From Saprospiraceae bacterium (GTDB lineage Bacteria; Bacteroidota; Bacteroidia; Chitinophagales; Saprospiraceae): a DNA stretch of 64,000 nucleotides. Shown in pieces: positions 8,958-16,912 of the stretch. The stretch spans positions 62,001-126,000 of the forward strand of contig JADJVK010000006.1 of NCBI GenBank assembly GCA_016710625.1, given 5' to 3'. The notes beneath the pieces are model-generated. The model worked only from the letters and a program-made list of their open reading frames with translations. It searched no databases and was not told the origin of the DNA. The translations under genes were made by a program, and so were the position numbers. Position 1 is the first letter of the stretch. Each line of letters begins with the position of its first letter.

Positions 8958-9059
8958 TTATAAATACTTGTTGTACTGTCGTGAATGGGTCTGTTTTCTA
9001 CTGCTTTGGTCAGCAATGTAGAATAAAACTACGATTGCTACGAAAAAAAGGATCATCAT
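8958..9059 (-). CDS. Small single-pass membrane protein (33 aa)
   Basis: A minus-strand ORF from ATG 9057-9059 to TAA 8958-8960 encodes 33 residues: hydrophobic helix MMILFFVAIVVLFYIAD, then a polar basic tail (QSSRKQTHSRQYNKYL). It ends five bases from a bidirectional terminator, exactly where a real gene on this strand should end, and occupies a gap that has no other content. No ribosome-binding site stands out. Coding status is inferred from the helix-plus-basic-tail layout and terminator placement. Confidence 0.45.
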   Translation of the reverse strand: MMILFFVAIVVLFYIADQSSRKQTHSRQYNKYL

Positions 9060-9192
9060 AATCGGTAAAATTTATAGGTTTTACTTGAAAATTAAAATAT
9101 CCAAGTGTAAATATGCTTTCAATTATATAACTGCAAACTTCGTGCAATTATTGTAAATATTGTGTTTTGAAAATCTTAAGAGAAAGTTAAAG

Positions 9193-11073
9193 TTATTTGT
9201 TGATAATCATTTGCCGCAAAATAACCTTCCGATTTGATCGCACAATCAATAGATAACGACCCTTTGGTAAGGTAGCAAATGGTATAGTTTTCATGAATTC
9301 TCCCTGTGGATGATTCGGTACAGTTTCTTTATAAACCACCCCTTGCATCGGATTGATAACTCTCACAAAAAGATTCGAATTTTTTTCTAAAGTATATTTA
9401 TATTTGACAAGATTTCCTGTACTAGCATCTGTGATTATCCTCGAAAATCGTTCCCACAGCTTTGCATCCAAATTGTCATTAAATGGATCGCAATAAAAGG
9501 TTTGTCCATCTGGTAAAACATATTTTAATCTGTAAACTGCATATTCACCTTTGGGTAATGGCGACTCATCATCACTGTATTGGTAATTGCCAACAACTGC
9601 TCTGCCACCTACCTTGCCATCAACTTCTGCAACAGTTTTAAAAAATGTTCCATCTGTAGATAATTGCAACTGGTAGCTCATGCCTGATAACTCATTCGAA
9701 GTTTTCCATTTGATTTCCACATTTGGTCCATTCAAAGTAGTGGAAAATTCTAAAATATCAAATTCAGAACTAGAAATTACTGGACTCTTTATACTATCTT
9801 TAACTTCTGGTTTTGATTCTGTATTTGGAATTCTTTTGTTTGGAATAACAATTCTATCTTCATCATCTTCTTCCTCATTGTGCCATAGTGAGATACCAGC
9901 TGGTTCAGTAAAGGCATCATCAGTTTCACCAACCATATCAGCATTATCTGTCTTTACGGTTCTAACCTCAATATTATCTTTGTCAATCCAAAGCCAGTTG
10001 AAATGATTGAAGCTACCTGTTTGTCTCATCCATGAGGTTTGATTGTCAACCGCTCTAAGTGGTGCTCCCCAGCAGCCTTCCCCAATATAAACAGTTCCTT
10101 GAGCATCATCTCTGATAAAATGATCCATACTGCCAGCTTCTTTGGATGGTCTAATGGGGAAAGTCGCTTTTGCCAAATGGGCATCCGATTCGATTCCTAA
10201 TTGTACTCTATATTTTCTAAATAAGGTTGCCCAATTGAGAATTTGCTCCACTTGAACTGGTTTTTGCTTTGTAGCTGACACCATTGGGTAATGGTAATTT
10301 GCAATTCTCCAATTGATTTGCTGATTTTTCATCAAATCGTTCTCTAACCACTTTTTTTGCTCTCCTCCGGGAGCAATTAATGAGTTGAGTGTATAAACTC
10401 TGAGTAAGTTGCCACCAAATGAAATGGCTCCATATAATTCAGGATTTGGAAAATCAAATAAATCAAAAAGAGATTGATTGCTTTGCTCATGATTGCCTCT
10501 AGATACGATGATTGGTGTCATTCTTCCATCAGATGCAGTGGTCAATTGCCAGTCTGTAAGCCAAGTTTGCCATTCTTCAGGAGAGTCTAGGCTCGTCATA
10601 TCGCCACCAAAAAGGACACAATGTGCCTTCAATTTTGAAACCATTTTATTGGCACTTTGACAGGCAGATCTTTGGTTTCTTGAATCACCACCAGCTATTA
10701 TAGCCAATCTTTCAGCAGTAGCTGGAGCTGTTTTGAAATAATATCTTTTACTGGTCGATTCGCTATCTTTAATAATGAAATAGTATTGAGTATTTGGCTT
10801 CAGCCCAGATAAACGGACGAAACAAGTATTCATCCCTTTGGCATTCACAACTCTATCTGGTGCTTTTTTTATGGTATATTTCAAAGCATCTTGCTTATGA
10901 TCTATTGCATCACAATAAACCATCGGATTTGCTCCACTTAATTGATGCCACCCTATGACCATCGTCGTAGTGGGATCCTCTCTCCACATACATCGATATT
11001 TGTCTGTTTTAGCTTGAAGACTTGAAACAAGAAAAATCAATCCCACAAAATAAATAAACTGAGCAAACTTCAT
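9193..11073 (-). CDS. Secreted purple-acid-phosphatase-like metallophosphoesterase with C-terminal sorting domain
   Basis: 626 residues. Signal peptide 1-21, Fn3-like N-terminal domain (about 25-117), then a calcineurin-like domain: GGDSRNQ (Asp130), FGGDMT (Asp158), RGNHE (Asn194, His195), NYHYPM (His261) and ESDAHLA (Asp297, His299). In typical purple acid phosphatases the last motif is GHxH, so an Asp replaces the first His. The domain ends near IGEGCWGAPLR. An Fn3/Ig-like segment (about 435-540) and a C-terminal domain (545-626) ending in RYLLIVRSNRKVILRQMI resemble a T9SS type A sorting domain. Substrate unknown; probably a surface or secreted phosphoesterase. Confidence 0.85.
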   Translation of the reverse strand: MKFAQFIYFVGLIFLVSSLQAKTDKYRCMWREDPTTTMVIGWHQLSGANPMVYCDAIDHKQDALKYTIKKAPDRVVNAKGMNTCFVRLSGLKPNTQYYFIIKDSESTSKRYYFKTAPATAERLAIIAGGDSRNQRSACQSANKMVSKLKAHCVLFGGDMTSLDSPEEWQTWLTDWQLTTASDGRMTPIIVSRGNHEQSNQSLFDLFDFPNPELYGAISFGGNLLRVYTLNSLIAPGGEQKKWLENDLMKNQQINWRIANYHYPMVSATKQKPVQVEQILNWATLFRKYRVQLGIESDAHLAKATFPIRPSKEAGSMDHFIRDDAQGTVYIGEGCWGAPLRAVDNQTSWMRQTGSFNHFNWLWIDKDNIEVRTVKTDNADMVGETDDAFTEPAGISLWHNEEEDDEDRIVIPNKRIPNTESKPEVKDSIKSPVISSSEFDILEFSTTLNGPNVEIKWKTSNELSGMSYQLQLSTDGTFFKTVAEVDGKVGGRAVVGNYQYSDDESPLPKGEYAVYRLKYVLPDGQTFYCDPFNDNLDAKLWERFSRIITDASTGNLVKYKYTLEKNSNLFVRVINPMQGVVYKETVPNHPQGEFMKTIPFATLPKGRYLLIVRSNRKVILRQMIINK

Positions 11074-11195
11074 TTATCTATTAAATTATAACAATCAAAC
11101 GCCTAAAACAATGCCAAAATTATTTTTGATATGATTATATTAGCCTAATTAACATTGTATTTGGTAATTTTTAAGGGATTATTAAAGAAATAATT

Positions 11196-11597
11196 CTATT
11201 TATCTTTATTATCTTCACCTGGAACATCTTTGGGTCCCATCTGACCTTCTGCTTCCAATTTTGCTAAAAGTTGATCCACATGATACATTTCATCAATTGT
11301 GTCATCAATATAATATTGCAAATCTGGAATTCTTCTCATTTGATGTTTCATCTTTGACGCTAAATTATGTCTAAGTCTCGTATTGGCTTCTTGAAGCTCA
11401 AGAATCACTTCTTGCTTATTTTCAGTGTTGAATATGCTTAAATATATTTTAGCAATATTAAAATCTGGAGTTAGTTTTACTTGGGTTACGGTGACCAACA
11501 CACTGTTTCCGTAGATGTAGCTACCTTCTTGTAGCAAAATCATACTTATTTGACGTTTTATAAGTTCTGCTATTTGTTTTTGTCTTTTCGTTTCCAT
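11196..11597 (-). CDS. rbfA: 30S ribosome-binding factor A
   Basis: 133 residues, typical length. METKRQKQIAELIKRQIS at the start, then VLVTVTQVKLTPDFNIAKIY and the C-terminal RRIPDLQYYIDDTIDEMYHV are characteristic of RbfA, a KH-fold protein needed for late 16S rRNA 5'-end processing and cold adaptation. The tail after residue 115 is acidic and basic low complexity. Not tightly linked to its neighbours. Confidence 0.92.
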   Translation of the reverse strand: METKRQKQIAELIKRQISMILLQEGSYIYGNSVLVTVTQVKLTPDFNIAKIYLSIFNTENKQEVILELQEANTRLRHNLASKMKHQMRRIPDLQYYIDDTIDEMYHVDQLLAKLEAEGQMGPKDVPGEDNKDK

Positions 11598-11683
11598 ATT
11601 GTGTTATAGCAATAGCTATATTTTTGATTTAAAATTCAATTGTAAATATATTAATATAAATTCAAATACTTAATAAAAGTTGT

Positions 11684-13606
11684 TTATTTGGAGAATTTCC
11701 AGTCAATTCCAGTTCTGATAAGTTTGTCGAAAATAGGGTAGCCGTAGGTTTGATAAAATCTTTTATTCGTAAAATAAGTTTGAATGCCTTCATATTTAAA
11801 GAAAAATCTGAAAGTTTTCACTTTTGCTGCAAATACAAAATCTAATGAAGTACCCAAAGGAACAGATCCAATATTTTGTTGAATAAATTGACCCATCAAA
11901 GGATGATAAAAATCTGCTTTGAATTCGCTTTGAAATCTACCATCAAAACCGATTCTTGCAGTTAGTACTTTTTTAAATAATTTACCTTCTACGTAAATAG
12001 AGTGGTTACTCATCAGATTGGGTAATCGGATGGCATCTGACCCTCCAATTGGCTGATATACAATATAGTTATCATTGTGAAAAATTCCCCATTTCCAATT
12101 TAATTTCCCAGAAAATTGTAAAATACTGATGGCTGCATTTTCTTGTTGAGGTTTTCCTTTTTCATCAAAATAAATATGATTGTTGAGTAAGTGGTAATTC
12201 ATCCCCAACACTATCCCAGACCTACCTAAGGTTATATTTCCGCCCAAAGTTGTCGTGATAGGTTTATTAAAATCATTGATCCAAGCATTTTTATTTGAAA
12301 TATACATTTGTTGCTGAATCAATGTTGGAGCGGCTCTTTGGTGTAAAAATAACCCTTCGAATTTTCCTATATTACCTAAATCAATATTTAAATTTCCTTT
12401 CAGTTTATAGTCGCCAAAATAGCTATTCAATAAACCAAAATGTGCATAAGATTCTAATGTTATCTGTTTTGAAAACTTTTTATACCATTTACCAAATGCA
12501 AAAAATGTCTGAATGGCTGTATCCTTGACCTCCAAGTCCACCAAATGCCATTGATGTTGGACACCCAACTCGAACCAATCCGACTTATTGTCTTCAATTT
12601 TAGTTCTATTGGCAGTAGCAATCGTAAATTTATTTTCTACACTAAAATCGCTATTATAGCGTCGCAAACCTCTCAGATTGTATAGATAATCTTTGTAAAA
12701 AGAAGTGGATGAATTAGTGTCTGGAGTAGTTTCGGAAAATCGATTGTATTCTCTTTTGATAAGTAGTTGATGACCAATCAAATAAGATCTATTGTTATTG
12801 GAACTATCTATTTTTCTTAAATCAAAATATTGTTGAAGGAAAAATTCCTTAATGTCTTGTCTGGTAGATGCACCAGCTAATTTTACAGGGAAAGTCAAGG
12901 AACTCGAAAAATTTCCAGTTGTATTGAAAACAGTATCCGAAGTTATGCCCCCATTATCTTGCAAACTTGCCACATTGGATGCATATATTACAAAAAGATT
13001 ATATTTACTATTTTTAGATGTGTATTTAAGTCCAGCATTGAAGGCAGTATGAAATACAGATTGTCGATTGTAATCACCTCTATTATTTATTCTATGATAA
13101 TCTAATGTAATCTGAATTCCTTTAGCAAAATTTCTTGCTAATTTTGCATCAAAAGTTGTATTGTATTTGCTCATCAATCCAGAGTGAGCTGCCTGACTAT
13201 AAGGATTGGTTAAGTCATAAAATGGCAAATCTTGTGCTCTGGAAAAATAATAATCAAACTGATGAAAACCTGCATCGAAACCCATTCTATTGAAAGGTGT
13301 ATAAACTAAATTTCTAGCTGGGCTCCCTAAATTTCCACAATGCCCAATAAATTCTTTTCCTTTTCTAGTTATATCATATTGATAGAATATAGGATTGAGC
13401 AAAGTATCTTCAAATTTGTATTTTACATTCAAATTATTCAAATAGTAATAAAAGATTTTAGCAGTATCTGGCTCCTCCTCCAATAAAATAAAATCTGAAG
13501 GTTTTTCTTCTTTTTCAGGCTCCTTTCCAACAGGAGTTGGAGGGTTGTTCTGACCAAACCCAAATTGACAAATAATTAAAAAAATGAATACAAACCAAAA
13601 TTTCAT
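11684..13606 (-). CDS. Putative outer-membrane porin (Porin_10/DUF4289-like)
   Basis: 640 residues with a signal peptide (MKFWFVFIFLIICQFGFG, then QNN), a Pro/Glu-rich linker to about residue 45, and then alternating beta strands with aromatic ends to a C-terminus in WKFSK, as in an outer-membrane barrel. The stretch GNLGSPARNLVYTPFNRMGF followed by FHQFDYYF and FYDLTNPYSQ is typical of the Bacteroidota putative porin family. Passenger or substrate unknown. A -7 promoter element lies five bases upstream of the ATG. Confidence 0.82.
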   Translation of the reverse strand: MKFWFVFIFLIICQFGFGQNNPPTPVGKEPEKEEKPSDFILLEEEPDTAKIFYYYLNNLNVKYKFEDTLLNPIFYQYDITRKGKEFIGHCGNLGSPARNLVYTPFNRMGFDAGFHQFDYYFSRAQDLPFYDLTNPYSQAAHSGLMSKYNTTFDAKLARNFAKGIQITLDYHRINNRGDYNRQSVFHTAFNAGLKYTSKNSKYNLFVIYASNVASLQDNGGITSDTVFNTTGNFSSSLTFPVKLAGASTRQDIKEFFLQQYFDLRKIDSSNNNRSYLIGHQLLIKREYNRFSETTPDTNSSTSFYKDYLYNLRGLRRYNSDFSVENKFTIATANRTKIEDNKSDWFELGVQHQWHLVDLEVKDTAIQTFFAFGKWYKKFSKQITLESYAHFGLLNSYFGDYKLKGNLNIDLGNIGKFEGLFLHQRAAPTLIQQQMYISNKNAWINDFNKPITTTLGGNITLGRSGIVLGMNYHLLNNHIYFDEKGKPQQENAAISILQFSGKLNWKWGIFHNDNYIVYQPIGGSDAIRLPNLMSNHSIYVEGKLFKKVLTARIGFDGRFQSEFKADFYHPLMGQFIQQNIGSVPLGTSLDFVFAAKVKTFRFFFKYEGIQTYFTNKRFYQTYGYPIFDKLIRTGIDWKFSK

Positions 13607-13610
13607 GCCG

Positions 13611-13618
13611 CAAATATA
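13611..13618 (-). promoter_or_regulatory. -7 promoter element (TATATTTG) of the porin gene
   Basis: Minus-strand TATATTTG, five nucleotides before the ATG at 13606. Taken literally the transcript would be leaderless or nearly so. Confidence 0.4.
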
Positions 13619-13714
13619 ATTAATAATTCATGAGTTACTTAACTGCGAAAAGTTATAATTTGTATTTCTATAAAGCCAATTAATTGTTAAAGTATTAATT
13701 TTACGAAAAAAAAA

Positions 13715-14050
13715 ATGTACGAACACAAAAGTGAGCCTATAATTTCCAAAAATAGGTTTTACAAAAGAGTAAATTATCATTTAATGATTTCTGCCATGTT
13801 AATTTCAATTTCGTTAGGAATAGGAATTATTGGATATCATTTTATCGCTAATATTTGTTGGATTGATTCCTTACATAATGCCTCTATGATTTTGAGTGGA
13901 ATGGGACCAGTGGTAAATATTGAGAATACTGCAGGTAAATTATTTTCATCTTTCTATGCCTTATTTTCTGGTATTATTTTTATTACAAATTTTGGTTTCA
14001 TTTTAGCTCCTTTCGTTCATCGTATCCTTCATAAAATTAATGTAGAATGA
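13715..14050 (+). CDS. Two-TM ion-channel-like membrane protein
   Basis: 111 residues. TM1 at about 23-46, a re-entrant-loop-like segment (NASMILSGMGPVVNIENTAG), then TM2 (about 73-96) and a short basic tail (HRILHKINVE). This helix-loop-helix order resembles the two-TM pore unit of K+ channels, but the TVGYG filter is absent; the loop reads ILSGMGPV. I recall a conserved bacterial hypothetical family with ASFYALFSG in TM2, matching SSFYALFSG here. The stop overlaps the next start in ATGA, indicating translational coupling to the YggS-type gene. Confidence 0.65.
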   Translation: MYEHKSEPIISKNRFYKRVNYHLMISAMLISISLGIGIIGYHFIANICWIDSLHNASMILSGMGPVVNIENTAGKLFSSFYALFSGIIFITNFGFILAPFVHRILHKINVE

Positions 14051-14700
14051 TAAAAGAAATATTAAAAGAATTAGACATCAAACATGTAAAATTGGTAGCA
14101 GTGTCAAAAACAAAACCGATTGCACAAATTTTGGAACTTTATCAGGTTGGACAAAGAGTTTTTGGCGAAAATAAAGTACAAGAATTAGTTGAAAAAGCAG
14201 AGTTAATGCCAAAAGATATTGAATGGCACATGATTGGGCATTTACAAAAAAATAAAGTGAAGTTTATTGCCCCTTTTGTCTCCTTAATTCATTCCGTAGA
14301 TTCTTTTGAATTAATAGCAGAAATTGATAAATATGCAGCTAAAAATAATCGGATAATTGATTGTTTATTACAGTTTTACATTGCTCAAGAGGATACAAAA
14401 TTTGGGCTTTCGCTACAAGAGGGACAAGAATTATTGAATTCGAAACAATTTACTCAATTAGAAAATATCAGAATTGTGGGAGTGATGGGAATGGCAACTT
14501 TTACGGACAATAAAACTCAGGTAAAAGCTGAATTCAATCAGTTAAAACACATTTTCGATGAAATAAAAAGTACTTATTTTAAAAATGAAGACTGCTTTAT
14601 AGAAATCTCTATGGGGATGAGTGACGACTACAAAATAGCAGTCGAAGCTGGTTCGACGATGGTTCGAATTGGTAGTTTGTTGTTTGGAAAGCGATTTTAA
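14047..14700 (+). CDS. YggS/PLPBP-family pyridoxal phosphate homeostasis protein
   Basis: 217 residues, the usual length. LVAVSKTKP carries the PLP-binding Lys21; FGENKVQELVEKAE, WHMIGHLQKNKVK, IHSVDS, VGVMGMATF, SMGMSDDYKIAVEAGSTMVR and IGSLLFGKR cover the whole alanine-racemase-like barrel. The family binds PLP without known enzymatic activity and balances vitamin B6 pools and amino-acid metabolism. It overlaps the upstream channel-like gene by 4 nt and ends one base from the convergent acyl-CoA reductase. Confidence 0.92.
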   Translation: MIKEILKELDIKHVKLVAVSKTKPIAQILELYQVGQRVFGENKVQELVEKAELMPKDIEWHMIGHLQKNKVKFIAPFVSLIHSVDSFELIAEIDKYAAKNNRIIDCLLQFYIAQEDTKFGLSLQEGQELLNSKQFTQLENIRIVGVMGMATFTDNKTQVKAEFNQLKHIFDEIKSTYFKNEDCFIEISMGMSDDYKIAVEAGSTMVRIGSLLFGKRF

Positions 14701-15711
14701 TTATAATTTGCTCAAAAATTCCATTGTGTCCACTCCATCTGCAAAATCATCTATCTCTGGTTGTTGAGATTTACCAAAAGGAATTGTTTCGAATTTGTCA
14801 AAATTCGTCTTTGAAACAATACATTGTATTTTAAATAATTCTTCAGAAATCTGGGTCTCTAATGTTTTGATATTATCATAATATTCATAGTTCAAAGTAG
14901 CTATTCTTGAACTCAAAGAGCTGTTTTCAGTAATAATTATACAACCATTATTTTGGTATTTTATTTTATTCAGCATGTACAATACAATATTGTAATCATA
15001 GTTGTTTTGGTACTTATTGTGTAAAATTAACGAATTATTTTCATGAAAGATTTCCATCAAATTATTGAAATCGTATTCAGATGGAATATAGATTTTCGAA
15101 ACATTTCTACACCCCAAACCAAAATAAGTAAACACATCTTTTGATAAATTTCTAATATCTTCATCCGTTTCCTGACCATTCAAGATGGCAATACTATTTC
15201 TGTTTTTTCTGATAATATTTGGAACTTTAGAAAAATAATGCTCAAAATACCTAGCTGAATTATCACTTCCAGTTGCGATAACCGCCTCAAAGCCGTTCAA
15301 TTTCTCTACAAATTCAAAATATTTTGAGGCAACCGGATTCCAAGCTATCATTTTTTCTACCAAATAAGGCATCCAATATGGGTCTTTGTAAGAAACTTTT
15401 ATTTGTGAGTAATGACCCATTAAGAAAATACACATCCAATCATGAAAACCTACCAATGGTATATTACCTGCTGGAATCAAACCAACGATTTTTGAAGTTT
15501 TGGGCTCAGTATATTTTTGTGAAAAGGATTCCAAAACATCTTTTTGCAAAAGATGTTTTGCTATTGAATCCAATGCAACTTTTTGGTTTTCAATAGTAAA
15601 CCAATTGTTGTTTTGAAAACTCAACACTAAAATGGGCTCAAATTCAATTGGGTTTGAAAGTATAAAATCACCCAATTGACTCAATAATTTTATTCTATCA
15701 TTCTGATTCAT
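14701..15711 (-). CDS. Acyl-CoA reductase (LuxC-like)
   Basis: 336 residues of aldehyde-dehydrogenase fold. VGLIPAGNIPLVGFHDW, VIATGSDNSARYFEHYF and the nucleophile region FTYFGLGCRNVSKIYIP (Cys201) identify the LuxC-related reductase group that reduces fatty acyl-CoA or acyl thioesters to aldehydes with NADPH. In Bacteroidota this single-copy protein is common without luciferase genes, so luminescence is not implied; the physiological substrate is unknown. Its start overlaps the stop of rluD by one base (TAATG), so the two form an operon. Confidence 0.85.
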   Translation of the reverse strand: MNQNDRIKLLSQLGDFILSNPIEFEPILVLSFQNNNWFTIENQKVALDSIAKHLLQKDVLESFSQKYTEPKTSKIVGLIPAGNIPLVGFHDWMCIFLMGHYSQIKVSYKDPYWMPYLVEKMIAWNPVASKYFEFVEKLNGFEAVIATGSDNSARYFEHYFSKVPNIIRKNRNSIAILNGQETDEDIRNLSKDVFTYFGLGCRNVSKIYIPSEYDFNNLMEIFHENNSLILHNKYQNNYDYNIVLYMLNKIKYQNNGCIIITENSSLSSRIATLNYEYYDNIKTLETQISEELFKIQCIVSKTNFDKFETIPFGKSQQPEIDDFADGVDTMEFLSKL

Positions 15712-16766
15712 TATTCCTCCATTTTTTCTTTTCTAAACGATAGGTAATGTCTCCATTTATGGATGACATTTTGGAAATCTTCTGGTAATTCACTTTCAAA
15801 GTACATGTTTTCTCCAGTGGAAGGATGGACAAATCCCAATGATTTTGCATGAAGAGCCTGACGAGGCATCATTTTAAAACAATTTTCTACAAACTGCTTA
15901 TATTTTGAAAATACCGTCCCTTTTATGATCGAATTTCCACCATACCTTTCATCCGAAAATAGGGGATGACCATTACATTTCATATGAGCCCTAATTTGGT
16001 GTGTCCGCCCAGTTTCGAGTTTACATTCAATCAAGCTAACATAATACATTCTTTCCAAAACAGTATAATGCGTTACAGCATGTTTGCCTTCTTCTTCGAG
16101 GATAGTCATCTGCATCCTATTTCTCGGATTTCTCCCCAAATTGCCAATGATTGTTCCTTTATCTTCTTCGAATTCTCCCCAGATTAATGCAACATATTTT
16201 CTATCAATGGTATGATCAAAAAACTGTTTGGAAAGGTGAGCCATCGCAAAATCATTTTTTGCAATCACCATCAATCCTGTTGTGTCTTTGTCAATTCTGT
16301 GAATCAATCCAGGCCTATCTGCATCATTCCCATCCATGATGGGCAATTGTTTTTGGTTGAAATAATAGGCAAGTGCATTTACTAAAGTGCCATTTTTTAT
16401 CCCATAACCAGGGTGAACCACCAACCCAGCTGGTTTGTTGATAATCATCAAATCATCGTCTTCATAAACGACATTTAAAGGAATATTTTCTGGTACAACG
16501 CCACCTTCAGGTGGAGGATGGGGTAGTAAAACAGATATAACATCATTGGGTCTGACCTTATAGTTTGATTTTACAACTTTTTCATTTACAGTAACAGAGC
16601 CCCCTCTGATATAATTTTGTATTTTATTTCTAGAAAGTTTAGAAACCCTATCTTGAATAAATTTATCGATTCTTAATTGTGATTGTTTTGGATCACAGAC
16701 GATTTTGAGATGTTCGTAAAGTTCATCCGTTTCTTCATCATCTATCATTAAATCGTTATCAATCAT
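15711..16766 (-). CDS. rluD: RluD-type 23S rRNA pseudouridine synthase
   Basis: 351 residues. S4 RNA-binding domain at about 28-85 (LRIDKFIQDRVSKLSRNKIQ), then a pseudouridine synthase domain with INKPAGLVVHPGYG and the catalytic HRIDKDTTGLMVIAKN (Asp159), followed by ETGRTHQIRAHM and GHPLFSDERYGG. RluD modifies helix 69 of 23S rRNA and supports ribosome assembly. The N-terminal 20 residues are acidic. A TACCTTTG promoter element lies 15 nt upstream. Confidence 0.92.
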   Translation of the reverse strand: MIDNDLMIDDEETDELYEHLKIVCDPKQSQLRIDKFIQDRVSKLSRNKIQNYIRGGSVTVNEKVVKSNYKVRPNDVISVLLPHPPPEGGVVPENIPLNVVYEDDDLMIINKPAGLVVHPGYGIKNGTLVNALAYYFNQKQLPIMDGNDADRPGLIHRIDKDTTGLMVIAKNDFAMAHLSKQFFDHTIDRKYVALIWGEFEEDKGTIIGNLGRNPRNRMQMTILEEEGKHAVTHYTVLERMYYVSLIECKLETGRTHQIRAHMKCNGHPLFSDERYGGNSIIKGTVFSKYKQFVENCFKMMPRQALHAKSLGFVHPSTGENMYFESELPEDFQNVIHKWRHYLSFRKEKMEE

Positions 16767-16780
16767 GTTTTAATTTTCCG

Positions 16781-16788
16781 CAAAGGTA
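16781..16788 (-). promoter_or_regulatory. -7 promoter element (TACCTTTG) of the rluD operon
   Basis: Minus-strand TACCTTTG, matching TAnnTTTG, 15 nt from the rluD ATG. No clear -33 TTG at normal spacing. Confidence 0.45.
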
Positions 16789-16912
16789 GGAATTTTTAAT
16801 TATTTAAATCTATCAGATGCCTAAAACAGTAATTCAATCATTTCATTGTTGTTTGAAATGTATTTTAGCAATATTTTTTTTACAAAAAAAAAAATAACTA
16901 TAAACAGATTCA

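Noticed and set aside
14701..15711. Possible bioluminescence (lux) locus because of a LuxC-like gene
   Set aside because: No luxA, luxB, luxD or luxE nearby; LuxC-like acyl-CoA reductases are common in non-luminous Bacteroidota.
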